Positions 1-10,402 are shown, counted from the stretch's first letter. The stretch is 33,807 bases of DNA from Myxococcales bacterium (GCA_023248655.1 JAHFEE010000005.1:1-33807); one strand, 5' to 3'. The notes: generated from the letters alone by a model not told the origin. A program made the numbers and translations.

Positions 1-1203
1 TTCTTTACATCCTACAATACAGAACAAGCATTTGAAATGTTAGAAGCAAATTCTTCTAAGAATGATAAGGATTATGTATTGACATTTAATTGGGTAGCTG
101 CTAAAAAATGTATGGATGATGGAAAGGCAAAACCCATCGCTGCAACCTATTTGCGTAATTTCAAACCTGAGAATAAGTATACTGAAACAACTAAATATAC
201 ATCAGTAAAATTACTTGATCCAAACGATTGCCCAGGAATAATGTATTATCTGCCTACTCCAAAAAATCCACACGGAGTAGATGTTGATCCAACAGGTGAA
301 TATATTGTAGCCGGAGGAAAACTTGCTGCAGTAATTCCTGTTCATTCTTTTAAGAAGTTTATCGCCTCTAAAGACGATAAAGATAATATAGTTGATGTCA
401 TTTCAGGAATTCCGGTTCTAAAGTATGAATCCACATTAGAAAAAGAAGTAGAGAAACCATGCTTAGGTCCCTTGCATACTGAATTCGATGGAAATGGATT
501 TGCTTACACTTCGTGTTTTGTTAGCTCAGAAATCGTAAAATGGAGCATGAAAGATTGGAAAGTGGTAGACCGAGTTCCGGCTTATTACAGCATTGGACAT
601 TTAAGCATTGCAGGTGGAGATTCTAAAACTCCAAGTCCAAAATATTTACTTGCTTTAAATAAAATAACAAAAGATCGTTACTTGCCAGTAGGAGCCGAAA
701 TTGCTCAAAGCGCACAGTTGTACACTATTACACCCAAGGGTATGAAATTGATTTTGGATTTCCCAACTACCGGAGAGCCACATTATGCACAGGGCATGCC
801 AGCAAGTCTGTTGTCTGCTAATGCACAAAAGATTTACAGATTAGAAGAAAATCAACATCCGTATGCAACTAAAAAAGAATCGGAAGCTAGAGTTGTTCGT
901 GAAGGAAACAATGTTCACGTTTGGATGACTGCAATAAGATCCCATTTTAAACCTGATATGGTTGAAGTTAATAAAGGGGATACGGTATTTTTTCATGTTA
1001 CTAATTTAGAGCAAGATTTTGATATTCCACACGGCTTTGCGGTGCAGGGTAATAAGAGTACCAATATCTTAATTATGCCAGGACAAACAAAGACGATACG
1101 TTTTGAAGCAGAACGTGCAGGAGTATTTCCATTCTATTGTACGGATTTTTGCTCAGCTTTACATCAAGAAATGCAACAATATATTCGAGTTAGGGATAAA
1201 TGA
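1..1203 (+). CDS. nosZ: Nitrous-oxide reductase, C-terminal part (5' truncated by window edge)
   Basis: Frame open from base 1; C-terminal cupredoxin CuA motif CTDFCSALHQEM; NosZ-like CFVSSEIVKWSMKDWKVVDRVPAYYSIGHL; followed by other nos genes. Confidence 0.96.
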   Translation, partial: FFTSYNTEQAFEMLEANSSKNDKDYVLTFNWVAAKKCMDDGKAKPIAATYLRNFKPENKYTETTKYTSVKLLDPNDCPGIMYYLPTPKNPHGVDVDPTGEYIVAGGKLAAVIPVHSFKKFIASKDDKDNIVDVISGIPVLKYESTLEKEVEKPCLGPLHTEFDGNGFAYTSCFVSSEIVKWSMKDWKVVDRVPAYYSIGHLSIAGGDSKTPSPKYLLALNKITKDRYLPVGAEIAQSAQLYTITPKGMKLILDFPTTGEPHYAQGMPASLLSANAQKIYRLEENQHPYATKKESEARVVREGNNVHVWMTAIRSHFKPDMVEVNKGDTVFFHVTNLEQDFDIPHGFAVQGNKSTNILIMPGQTKTIRFEAERAGVFPFYCTDFCSALHQEMQQYIRVRDK

Positions 1204-1805
1204 AATTATCTAGATCGAGTTCTTTATTGACAGGCCTCAGTACTATTTTTGTGCTGTTGGCCTGGTTTTTCCCTGTTTGGTCTATTAGGCTATGTGCCCC
1301 TCAGTACCCTGAAGGCCTTGGAATGAATTTATGGATGAATCATATAAGCGGAATTAATGAATTCGATATTGCTAATATGAATTTATTAAATCATTATATT
1401 GGCATGGCGGCTATTGATGAAAATAGTATTAAGGAATTCCACTATACGCCTTATATTATCGGTGTGCTTTGCGTGATTACAATATTGAATACCTATTTTA
1501 AGAAAACAATATTATTATATTTCCATTCTGCTTTTGTGGTTTTTTTTGGATTGATTGGATTGGCAGATTTTTGGTATTGGGGATATAGTTACGGCCACAA
1601 CCTTGATCCGCATGCTTCTATTCAGTTTCCAGGAATGAATTATCAACCTCCATTGCTTGGATGTAAGGAGATTTTAAACATTACTGCATGTTCGTATCCA
1701 AACATAGGAGCCTTATTGTTATTTTTAGCAGGTGTTTCTTTGGGTATATCAATTATAATAGCTTTAAAATGTCATAAGAAGAAAGGTATCGTAATTTGTG
1801 ATTAA
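1200..1805 (+). CDS. NosB-like integral membrane protein of clade II nos clusters
   Basis: Hydrophobic multi-TM protein directly downstream of nosZ with ATGA overlap; conserved-looking CAPQYPEGLGMNLWMNHISG...NLLNHYIGM segment; position matches nosB of atypical nos clusters. Confidence 0.7.
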   Translation: MKLSRSSSLLTGLSTIFVLLAWFFPVWSIRLCAPQYPEGLGMNLWMNHISGINEFDIANMNLLNHYIGMAAIDENSIKEFHYTPYIIGVLCVITILNTYFKKTILLYFHSAFVVFFGLIGLADFWYWGYSYGHNLDPHASIQFPGMNYQPPLLGCKEILNITACSYPNIGALLLFLAGVSLGISIIIALKCHKKKGIVICD

Positions 1806-2214
1806 TATGTATAGAGTGTTAAAAATCATGCCATTGATCTTATCTTTACTTGGTTGTGATGTGAAACATCCGGGTTTGTGGAAATCCGGAGAATATGATT
1901 GTAAACATTGTAAAATGCAAATAGAAGACCTTCGATTTAAAACAGCTGTTATAACCAAAAAGGGCAAGTTGGTTTCATTTGATTCAATAGAGTGTCTCTT
2001 GGAATGGTCAAAAAAAAATAATTTACAAATTAAAGATAGCTTTGTTGCTGATTTCAATCGGCCCAATGATTGGATTAAGTTCAAGAAATCTTTCATATTG
2101 CAAAGCAATAAACGTCCATCCCCTATGGGATCCGGGTTTTCTGCTTATTCTTCACAGGATGAATTATTAAAAGCACTTAACGTATTAGGGGGGAAACAAA
2201 TAAATATACCATGA
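1798..2214 (+). CDS. nosL: NosL-like copper lipoprotein/chaperone (GTG start; alternative ATG at 1807)
   Basis: Lipobox-like LLGC, CKHCKMQI metal motif, GSGFSAYSS segment; located between nosB-like and nosD. Confidence 0.85.
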   Translation: MINMYRVLKIMPLILSLLGCDVKHPGLWKSGEYDCKHCKMQIEDLRFKTAVITKKGKLVSFDSIECLLEWSKKNNLQIKDSFVADFNRPNDWIKFKKSFILQSNKRPSPMGSGFSAYSSQDELLKALNVLGGKQINIP

Positions 2215-3395
2215 AATGGATTTTATGTTTTTTTTCCCTGCAGCTTTTTTCTGGAAATCTTCAGGAATTGATCCGGAATGCCAAACCATTTGAAATTGTT
2301 AATGTCGATTCTGGAGTTTACCGAGAAGGTATGATTGTTATCGATAAACCGATTATCTTAAAAGGGATTGGCAGACCTGTCATTGATGGATCAAAGCAAA
2401 AAAATGTCATCAAAATAACATCCTCAAACGTAACAATTGAAGGATTTGAGATTCGTGCATCTGGCTATAGCGATATTGCTGAATATGCTGGGGTTAGAAT
2501 AGAAAATGCAAATAATTGCATTGTAAGAAATAATATCTTTAAAGAAAATGTTTATTCTGTTTATTTAGCTAAAGCTGAAAATTGCCTAATTGAGAACAAT
2601 GATATACATACTGTTTCAAATCGTGAGGCAACAAGTGGAAATGGAATTCACTTATGGAATTCCAAAAATACAAAAATCGTAAATAATTCAATAGAAGGTC
2701 ATCGAGATGGAATTTATATTGAATTTTCAGGGGATTCCTGGATAAAAGGTAATTCAGTAAAGCACAATATACGTTATGGCCTTCATTTTATGTATTCACA
2801 CGGAAACCAGTATATTGAAAATATATTTTCCGAAAATCAAACAGGAGTAGCAGTTATGTATTCAAAGCATGTTCATATGTTAAAAAATCGCTTTGAAAAA
2901 AGTTGGGGACATGCTTCCTATGGATTACTATTAAAAGATATTACTGATAGCGTTATCAGTGGTAATGTTTTCTTTGGAAATACAGTTGCTGTTTTGTTGG
3001 ATGCTGCAAATCGAAACAGATTCTACAATAATACTTTAGAAAAAAATGGCTGGGCTTTGCGGATACTCGGAAATTCAGAAGAAAACCTTTTCAAGAGAAA
3101 TCAGTTTATATCAAACTTTTTTGAAGTTACAACAAATTCCGAAAAATCAACAAATGATTTTAAAAATAATTTTTGGAGTACGTATCGCGGATATGATCTC
3201 GATAAGGACAATGTTGGCGATCAACCATTTAGACCAATGAAAATTTTTGGTCTCTGGGTTGCTAAATTCCCAGAGCTAGTCGTCCTGTTGGGTTCTCCAA
3301 TTGTTGAATTTCTTGAAATCGCGGAACGTGTTTTGCCTATTCTGACTCCTATAAATTTATTAGATTCAGCACCTTTAATCAGGAGGCCTTCTTGA
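2211..3395 (+). CDS. nosD: NosD, periplasmic right-handed beta-helix copper-site maturation protein
   Basis: Repeated N/I beta-helix rungs, YGLHFMYSHGN motif, nos cluster context. Confidence 0.93.
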   Translation: MKWILCFFSLQLFSGNLQELIRNAKPFEIVNVDSGVYREGMIVIDKPIILKGIGRPVIDGSKQKNVIKITSSNVTIEGFEIRASGYSDIAEYAGVRIENANNCIVRNNIFKENVYSVYLAKAENCLIENNDIHTVSNREATSGNGIHLWNSKNTKIVNNSIEGHRDGIYIEFSGDSWIKGNSVKHNIRYGLHFMYSHGNQYIENIFSENQTGVAVMYSKHVHMLKNRFEKSWGHASYGLLLKDITDSVISGNVFFGNTVAVLLDAANRNRFYNNTLEKNGWALRILGNSEENLFKRNQFISNFFEVTTNSEKSTNDFKNNFWSTYRGYDLDKDNVGDQPFRPMKIFGLWVAKFPELVVLLGSPIVEFLEIAERVLPILTPINLLDSAPLIRRPS

Positions 3396-4081
3396 ATTCA
3401 GCTCTTTCAATAGTAAATCTTGAAAAAAAATATGGAAAACAAGAAATTTTGCGAGGAATTGATCTTGAGATTTTAAAATCGTCCATCTATGCACTGCTTG
3501 GTCCAAATGGGTCCGGTAAGACAACGTTATTAAAGTCTATCCTTGGTATCGTTAAACCATCTTTTGTTGATGTCCTTGCCGTAGATTTGTCCACTGTGGG
3601 TTACATGCCTCAACAGCCAAATTTTCCACAAAATATGAGAGTTTTTGAATTATTAGATTTAATTATAATTTTGCGTAAAAAACCAGCAATTTATTTAGAT
3701 TATCTGTTGACGAAATTAGATGTTGGTAATTTTTATAAAAAATTTATTCGAGAGCTTTCGGGAGGAATGAAGCAGAAAGTTAACATTGTTCAGGCTTTTA
3801 TGTTTGAACAGTCGTTATTCTTACTTGATGAGCCTACGCTTGGACTTGATCCGCATCAGACTTATGTTTTAAAAGGTTTAATAAAAGAGAGGCGTTATTC
3901 CGGAGCAACTGTGGTTTTTAGCTCTCATATTATGAGTGAGGTTGAGGAACTTTCAGATGTGGTAGCATTAATAGTGGAAGGAGAGATCTATTTAAAAAAT
4001 TCCCCTGATACAATTAAGGCAATGGGTAATTTTAAAACCTTAGAAGAAGCGCTGCACAATTTTTGGGATGAAAAAATATGA
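3392..4081 (+). CDS. nosF: NosF, ABC transporter ATPase (TTG start)
   Basis: Walker A GPNGSGKTT, signature LSGGMKQK, Walker B LFLLDEPTLGLDP; AGGAGG 9 nt before TTG. Confidence 0.93.
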   Translation: MNSALSIVNLEKKYGKQEILRGIDLEILKSSIYALLGPNGSGKTTLLKSILGIVKPSFVDVLAVDLSTVGYMPQQPNFPQNMRVFELLDLIIILRKKPAIYLDYLLTKLDVGNFYKKFIRELSGGMKQKVNIVQAFMFEQSLFLLDEPTLGLDPHQTYVLKGLIKERRYSGATVVFSSHIMSEVEELSDVVALIVEGEIYLKNSPDTIKAMGNFKTLEEALHNFWDEKI

Positions 4082-4842
4082 AAACTTTGGCTTGGTTTGA
4101 ATTTAAAGAAACTATTCGACATAGATGGTGGTTATTTTACTCAATTTCGTTATTTTTACTCAGTTCATTGATTCTTTATATTGGATCAAGTGAATCAATG
4201 CGCGCAAATGCTTCACTACTTAATTTGGTTTTATTGTTAGTGCCACTGTTTTCATTAATTTTTGGCAATATGTGTTTTTGTGAATCTTTGCCCTTTCAGG
4301 AGATTCTCATAGCTTTATCTGTTTCTAGATTCCAAATATATTTTGGAAAATTGGTAGGACTTTTTTTAGCGTTATCTTCTGCTTTTGTAATTGGAATTGG
4401 TTTTTCTGCGTGGATTTTTTGGAGCGATATTTTTTTATTGCTCTTAATTGGAATTTTGTTAACTGCAATTTTTTTAAGTATAGCATTTTTTTTGTCAGCA
4501 ACCATTGATCGAAAAGAATTAGCTCTTGGTACTTTGTTAATAATTTGGTTATTTTTTTTCCTTATTTATGATATTTTAATTATGCAAATCGCATTAATTT
4601 TTGGAGACTACCCCTTAGAAATTCCTATGTTTATTATGATCTTTTTAAATCCTATCGATTTAGCAAGAATCCTTTTCACTATTCAGCTAGATTTATCGGC
4701 TATGATGGGGTATTCTGGGGCTCTTTTTCAAAAGTATCTCGGAGGATTTTTTGGTATTTCTATCGGAGTAATAGCATTATCAATATGGGTCATACTTCCT
4801 TCTTTTTTCGGTTATATTTTTTTTCAAGAAAAGGACTTTTAA
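4078..4842 (+). CDS. nosY: NosY, ABC transporter permease
   Basis: Multi-TM protein following nosF with ATGA overlap. Confidence 0.88.
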   Translation: MKTLAWFEFKETIRHRWWLFYSISLFLLSSLILYIGSSESMRANASLLNLVLLLVPLFSLIFGNMCFCESLPFQEILIALSVSRFQIYFGKLVGLFLALSSAFVIGIGFSAWIFWSDIFLLLLIGILLTAIFLSIAFFLSATIDRKELALGTLLIIWLFFFLIYDILIMQIALIFGDYPLEIPMFIMIFLNPIDLARILFTIQLDLSAMMGYSGALFQKYLGGFFGISIGVIALSIWVILPSFFGYIFFQEKDF

Positions 4843-4846
4843 TTTT

Positions 4847-5788
4847 ATGAAAATTGCAATAATTGGAGCAGGTAACATCGGGGGAATTGTTGCACTTTTG
4901 GCAATTCAGCGTAATTTGGGAGAAATTGTTTTATTCGATGTACTGGATGGAAAAGCAAAAGGAAAAGCCCTTGATTTAATGCAGATGGCAACATTATTAG
5001 ATAGAAAAAGTGTTTCAATATATGGTACCAGCAGTTATACTGATATTATCAACGCAGACATCTGTGTTATCACTGCCGGTGTCCCAAGGGCATCGGAAAA
5101 AGAAAGCAGAGAAGAATTGTTGCAAATTAATTTAGCAACGATAAGACAGGTTGCGTGCGGAGTTCGTGAATATGCTCCTAATGCATTTTGTATTATTGCA
5201 ACAAACCCAGTGAATGTAATGTCGTATATTTTTTATAAATTAAGCAAAATTTCTAAAAACCTTGTAGTTGGAATGGCGGGTATTTTGGATTCTGCGCGCT
5301 TTAGGACGTTTCTATCAGAAGAATTAAGAGTTAGTGCTAGAGATATTAGCACAATTGTGTTAGGAGATCATAATAAGAATATGATTCCATTAATTAATTT
5401 TTCAAGCGTGGCCGGGGTTTCGTTAATGGAATTGATTTCTATGGGATTTTTGAAAAAAGAGAAATTAGATAAGATTATTGAAAGAGTTAGGAATGGGGGA
5501 GAAGAAATTATGAATTTGACCGGAAATTGCTCGGCTTTTTATGCGCCTGCACTTTCTATTGTCGAAATGATGGAATCTTATATAGATGACAAAAAAAGGG
5601 TTTTACCCTGCTCGGCTTACCTTAACGGTGAGTACAGTCTTAGCGATATGTTTTTAGGAGTTCCGGTTATTATTGGCAACAAGGGGATTGAACAGATTTT
5701 AGAAATTCAACTTGAACCTGATGAAAGAATAAAATTAATTAATTCATCAGGTTCAATGCGAGAAACGATAAGTAAAATTAAATTATGA
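4847..5788 (+). CDS. mdh: Malate dehydrogenase (LDH/MDH family)
   Basis: N-terminal Rossmann GAGNIGG, ATNPVNVM, MAGILDSARFR, C-terminal KKRVLPCSAYLNGEY; divergent catalytic-loop motifs noted separately. Confidence 0.9.
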   Translation: MKIAIIGAGNIGGIVALLAIQRNLGEIVLFDVLDGKAKGKALDLMQMATLLDRKSVSIYGTSSYTDIINADICVITAGVPRASEKESREELLQINLATIRQVACGVREYAPNAFCIIATNPVNVMSYIFYKLSKISKNLVVGMAGILDSARFRTFLSEELRVSARDISTIVLGDHNKNMIPLINFSSVAGVSLMELISMGFLKKEKLDKIIERVRNGGEEIMNLTGNCSAFYAPALSIVEMMESYIDDKKRVLPCSAYLNGEYSLSDMFLGVPVIIGNKGIEQILEIQLEPDERIKLINSSGSMRETISKIKL

Positions 5789-5927
5789 ACAAATTGAACA
5801 AGGAGGTGCAATATTAAAAGAATTAATAATGCAAAATATGTTGAGATACTAAACATTAACTACAGTGCTAATGTTGAAAATTTAAATCAGGTAGCACTAA
5901 ACAAAGAAAGTAAAGGAGAAAATATTT

Positions 5928-6623
5928 ATGATAACGTTGATTGAATCAATTGAATCTAAGATTTGTACGTTAATTGAATCTAAGATTTCTATAGTTGGGT
6001 CTAAGGTCATAATGGCCCTCACAGGTGCCTGTTTGACCATGTTCATTTTGATACATCTGCTAGGCAACATGCAACTCTACGCGGGGAGGGATATTTTTAA
6101 CTCTTATCCGGAGCTGTTGAGAAATTTTCCAATTTCGCTATGGTTTGCGCGTATTTTGCTAATATTTACATTTATAAGCCACATATCTATGGCAGTATAC
6201 CTTGAAAGGAAAAATAAGTTAAGTAGAATTATACAATATAATAATGAATTAATTCCAATTGGTTCCAGTTTTGCATCTCGCACTATGTTATATAGTGGAT
6301 TTGTTATAATTGCCTTTGTTTTGTTCCATTTGATACATTTAACCTGGAAATGTTTTTATGTTCAAAATCCAAATTTGGATTTATATTCTCTTATGATTGT
6401 AAGTTTTAGAAATCCATTTATTACAATTTTTTACATTTTAGCACAAATATCATTGTTTTTGCATCTAAGTCACGGTTTTTCAAGCGCGGCACAAACATTG
6501 AGCTTAACTCGCAATAAATTGGCAAAAAATATACGTTTATTTGGATTTTGGTTTGCTTTTATTGTAACAATTCTGTATATTTCGATTCCAGTATCGATCT
6601 TGCTAAGGGTGATTCATGATTAA
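5928..6623 (+). CDS. sdhC: Succinate dehydrogenase/fumarate reductase cytochrome b subunit
   Basis: [23 protein letters not shown] motif, five-TM type B cytochrome b558 pattern, upstream of sdhA/sdhB; SD AAAGGAG. Confidence 0.92.
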   Translation: MITLIESIESKICTLIESKISIVGSKVIMALTGACLTMFILIHLLGNMQLYAGRDIFNSYPELLRNFPISLWFARILLIFTFISHISMAVYLERKNKLSRIIQYNNELIPIGSSFASRTMLYSGFVIIAFVLFHLIHLTWKCFYVQNPNLDLYSLMIVSFRNPFITIFYILAQISLFLHLSHGFSSAAQTLSLTRNKLAKNIRLFGFWFAFIVTILYISIPVSILLRVIHD

Positions 6624-8526
6624 TCCAAAGATTCCAAACGGTCCAATTGAAAACAAATGGGCTAATTATATAAATAATTCAAAACCTATTAACCACGCCA
6701 ACAGGTCCAAATATCACATAATCATTGTTGGAACTGGACTTGCCGGTGCATCAGCTGCTGCGTCTTTAGGAGAGCTTGGCTTCAGAGTCTCAAGTTTTTG
6801 TTTTCAGGATAGTCCAAGGAGGGCTCACAGTATTGCCGCTCAGGGTGGAATCAATGCAGCCAAAAATTATAAAAACGACGGAGATAGTGTTTGGCGGCTT
6901 TTTTACGATACAATAAAAGGAGGCGATTTCAGAGCTCGTGAAGCAAATGTGTACCGTTTGGCTCAACTTAGTGTTAAAATCATTGACCATTGTGTTGCGC
7001 AAGGTGTTCCATTTGCTCGTGAATATGGTGGGTTGTTAGACAATCGATCCTTTGGAGGTTCTCTTGTTTCTAGGACTTTCTATGCTAAAGGTCAAACAGG
7101 TCAACAGCTTTTATTGGGCGCTTACAGTGCCTTGAATCGGCAAATTTCCGCTGGGACTGTAAAAAGTTTTCCGAGAACAGAAATGCAGGATCTTATTGTT
7201 GTGGATGGTCACGCCAAGGGGATTGTTGCTAGAAATTTAATAACCGGAGAACTGCGTGCATATACAGCTGATGCTGTAGTATTGGCAACTGGTGGATATA
7301 GTCCTGCTTTTTATTTGTCTACCAATGCTATTGGCTGCAATGTTTCCGCTACCTATAGGGCTTATAAAAAAGGAGCCTTTTTCGCAAACCCTTGCTACAC
7401 ACAAATACATCCAACATGCATTCCTCAATCTGGAGAACATCAGTCAAAATTAACTCTTATGTCAGAATCTCTCAGGAATGATGGTCGTGTATGGGTGCCA
7501 TTAATGCATAATGATCATAGATCAGCTGAGCAAATACCAGAACAGGAACGTGATTATTACCTAGAGCGAAAATATCCAAGTTACGGAAATTTGGCACCTA
7601 GGGATATATCTTCCAGGGCTGCAAAGCAAGTTTGCGATGATGGTCGAGGAGTTGGTCCGGGAGGTAAGGGTGTGTACTTGGATTTTAGTAATGCCATTAG
7701 ACGTGTAGGAAAAAGTGTTATATCTGCTCGTTACGGTAATCTATTCGATATGTATATAAAGATAACCGGTGAAAATCCATATGATAAACCTATGCGCATA
7801 TATCCGGCTGTACATTATACTATGGGCGGTTTATGGGTAGATTATGATCTTATGAGCACTGTTCCTGGATTATTTGTTCTAGGTGAGGCGAATTTTTCTG
7901 ACCATGGAGCTAATAGACTTGGTGCTAGTGCTTTAATGCAAGGTTTAGCTGATGGATATTTTGTTTTGCCTAACACAATTGCTGGTTATCTTAATCAAAT
8001 CAAGCCGGGCCTTATCAAGGATAATGATTTACGTATCACGGAATCTGTGGATACATCAAGAGAATATATTAGGCGGCTTATGATGATCAAAGGAACAAAA
8101 TCACCGGATTATTTTCATAGAGAACTTGGAAAAATTATGTGGAATGATTGTGGAATGGCGCGAACAGAGTCTAGCTTAAGGCGTGCTCTGTCAGAAATTC
8201 CAAAAATTCGGGAAGCCTTTTGGAAAGATGTTAATATTCCTGGAAGCGATATGGAATTCAATCAGACGTTGGAAAAAGCAAATCGGGTTGCAGATTTCTT
8301 GGAATTTTCTGAACTTTTATGTTTAGATGCTTTAAAAAGAAATGAAAGTTGCGGTGGTCATTTTAGAGAAGAATATCAAACAATAGATGGTGAAGCACAA
8401 CGCAATGATGAGGAATTCTGTCATGTGGCGGCTTGGGAGTATAAAGGGCTAGGCAACGAACCTGTTCGTCATCAAGAGCAGCTTAAATTTGAAAATATAC
8501 ATTTAGCGCAAAGGAGCTATAAATGA
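6616..8526 (+). CDS. sdhA: Succinate dehydrogenase/fumarate reductase flavoprotein subunit
   Basis: [20 protein letters not shown] fold, [18 protein letters not shown] and [40 protein letters not shown]. Confidence 0.97.
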   Translation: MINPKIPNGPIENKWANYINNSKPINHANRSKYHIIIVGTGLAGASAAASLGELGFRVSSFCFQDSPRRAHSIAAQGGINAAKNYKNDGDSVWRLFYDTIKGGDFRAREANVYRLAQLSVKIIDHCVAQGVPFAREYGGLLDNRSFGGSLVSRTFYAKGQTGQQLLLGAYSALNRQISAGTVKSFPRTEMQDLIVVDGHAKGIVARNLITGELRAYTADAVVLATGGYSPAFYLSTNAIGCNVSATYRAYKKGAFFANPCYTQIHPTCIPQSGEHQSKLTLMSESLRNDGRVWVPLMHNDHRSAEQIPEQERDYYLERKYPSYGNLAPRDISSRAAKQVCDDGRGVGPGGKGVYLDFSNAIRRVGKSVISARYGNLFDMYIKITGENPYDKPMRIYPAVHYTMGGLWVDYDLMSTVPGLFVLGEANFSDHGANRLGASALMQGLADGYFVLPNTIAGYLNQIKPGLIKDNDLRITESVDTSREYIRRLMMIKGTKSPDYFHRELGKIMWNDCGMARTESSLRRALSEIPKIREAFWKDVNIPGSDMEFNQTLEKANRVADFLEFSELLCLDALKRNESCGGHFREEYQTIDGEAQRNDEEFCHVAAWEYKGLGNEPVRHQEQLKFENIHLAQRSYK

Positions 8527-9272
8527 ATCTTAGAAATTATACATTGAAAATTTGGCGCCAGAAAGATAAATTTAGCCCATCTTACCTGGATACAATTCAA
8601 GTTAAGGACATATCTCCCGACATGTCTTTACTTGAAATGTTGGATGTAGTTAACAATCATCTAATCACAATAAATAAAGAACCCATAGCTTTTGAATCCG
8701 ACTGCCGGGAAGGCATTTGCGGTGCTTGTTCTATTGTCATAAACGGGATTCCTCATGGGAAGGAACGCGGCACAACTGCCTGTCAGCTTCACATGAGACA
8801 TTTTGAAGATGGTGAAACAATCACACTGGAACCATGGAGAGCAGAAGCATTTATCCCAATCAAGGATTTGGTTGTTGATAGAACTGCGTTTGATCGAATT
8901 CAGCAAGCGGGTGGTTATATATCGGTTAACACAGGATCTGCTCCCGATGCTCACTCTATGCTTATTCATAAAAATGCTGCCGATGAAGCATTTGATGCAG
9001 CGGCTTGTATAGGTTGCGGTGCTTGTGTTGCTGCTTGCAAAAATGCTTCGGCAATGTTATTTGTTGGTGCCAAAATTTCCCAATTAGCGCATTTGCCGCA
9101 AGGAGATCCTGAACGCAAAAGAAGAACAAATGCAATGGTTATGCAAATGGAAAAAGAAGGTTTCGGCTCATGTAGTAACACGTTGGAATGTGAAGCAGTT
9201 TGCCCGAAGGAAATTAGCACAAAGGTAATTGCAGAACTGAATTGGGAATTTATAAGATCAATAAATAATTAA
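8523..9272 (+). CDS. sdhB: Succinate dehydrogenase/fumarate reductase iron-sulfur subunit
   Basis: [15 protein letters not shown] 2Fe-2S motif, [14 protein letters not shown] and CEAVCPKEI clusters. Confidence 0.97.
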   Translation: MNLRNYTLKIWRQKDKFSPSYLDTIQVKDISPDMSLLEMLDVVNNHLITINKEPIAFESDCREGICGACSIVINGIPHGKERGTTACQLHMRHFEDGETITLEPWRAEAFIPIKDLVVDRTAFDRIQQAGGYISVNTGSAPDAHSMLIHKNAADEAFDAAACIGCGACVAACKNASAMLFVGAKISQLAHLPQGDPERKRRTNAMVMQMEKEGFGSCSNTLECEAVCPKEISTKVIAELNWEFIRSINN

Positions 9273-9300
9273 TCAATTGATAACAAATTGATAACATACA

Positions 9301-9341
9301 AGCAGGCGCGCAATCCTAAAGATTGCGCGCCTGCTTATTTT
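9301..9341 (+). terminator. Intrinsic terminator after sdhB
   Basis: Perfect 15-bp inverted repeat agcaggcgcgcaatc-ctaaa-gattgcgcgcctgct followed by tatttt. Confidence 0.92.
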
Positions 9342-9445
9342 AATATGAGCTCATATCTGCCTTATTTAATTTTCAAAGTTAGTCATGGTTAAGATTGGTG
9401 AGATATTTTCTTGATAATTTTAGCAATTCATTAATTTATTATTAA

Positions 9446-10402
9446 ATGTATATCCGGTTACTGTTTGTAGTTTTATTTGCCCAATTTATTTATGCTGGCG
9501 CAGATAAATCTTTGCAGGAATCTAAATTAATAATTAATACATATAAACATATTGATAAAACAAAAAATTCACAACTAAACGTAACCAATACAATATCGAA
9601 AAAGAATTTTAAATATAAGTATAACAAAAAACAAAAACCAAAAACAAAAGCTAATGATTTAAAAAAATTTGATTACAGTAAAAACAATATAACAATTGTT
9701 GTAGATCCGGGACACGGAGGAGAGGATCCCGGTGCAGTAGGCATGGGCGGCGCTAAAGAAAAAGACATAACACTGTCAATTTCCAAGCAAGTTAAATATA
9801 TTTTAACAAAAAACATGCCAGGAATTAGAATTTTTTTAACAAGAAACAAAGATATAACTATTTCTTTGCCGGCGAGGACGGATTTTGCCAATCAAATGCA
9901 AGCCACTGTATTTGTATCGCTACACGTCAATTCGTCATTAAATCGAGATATCTATGGTATTGAAACATATTATTTAAATATATCACACGATAAATATAGC
10001 TTAAGGCTAGCCGCCAGAGAAAACGCTATGACGGAAGAAGAAACGTCTAATCTGGAATTTATATTAGCTGATTTATCCATGAAATCCAGCGTGTATGATA
10101 GCTTCAATTTTGGAAGAATAATGCAATATTCTTTATGTGGTAACCTTGCCGAGCAATGGGACAATGTTAGAAATTTGGGAATTAAAAATGCTATGTTTTA
10201 TGTATTAATGGGGGCAAAGATGCCTGCGGTTTTAATAGAGGCTTCATTTGTTTCCAGTAACATAGAAGAGCAAAGATTGGAAAGTTGTGATTATCAGTAT
10301 GCCGCAGCGGAGGGTATTGCAAATGGAATTCAGCGTTTTGTAGAGGAAAAAATATTCAGTGATCAATTTGACACAAATAAACTTCGGAATAAATGGTCAT
10401 GA
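9446..10402 (+). CDS. N-acetylmuramoyl-L-alanine amidase (Amidase_3)
   Basis: Signal peptide, VVDPGHGGEDPGA, FVSLHVNSS, VLIEASFVSS motifs. Confidence 0.93.
   Translation: MYIRLLFVVLFAQFIYAGADKSLQESKLIINTYKHIDKTKNSQLNVTNTISKKNFKYKYNKKQKPKTKANDLKKFDYSKNNITIVVDPGHGGEDPGAVGMGGAKEKDITLSISKQVKYILTKNMPGIRIFLTRNKDITISLPARTDFANQMQATVFVSLHVNSSLNRDIYGIETYYLNISHDKYSLRLAARENAMTEEETSNLEFILADLSMKSSVYDSFNFGRIMQYSLCGNLAEQWDNVRNLGIKNAMFYVLMGAKMPAVLIEASFVSSNIEEQRLESCDYQYAAAEGIANGIQRFVEEKIFSDQFDTNKLRNKWS

Noticed and set aside
1764-2108. 114-aa minus-strand ORF
   Set aside because: Antisense to nosL, which has clear motifs.
8661-9220. Minus- and plus-strand alternative ORFs inside sdhB
   Set aside because: Shadow frames of a well-supported sdhB; low-information sequence.
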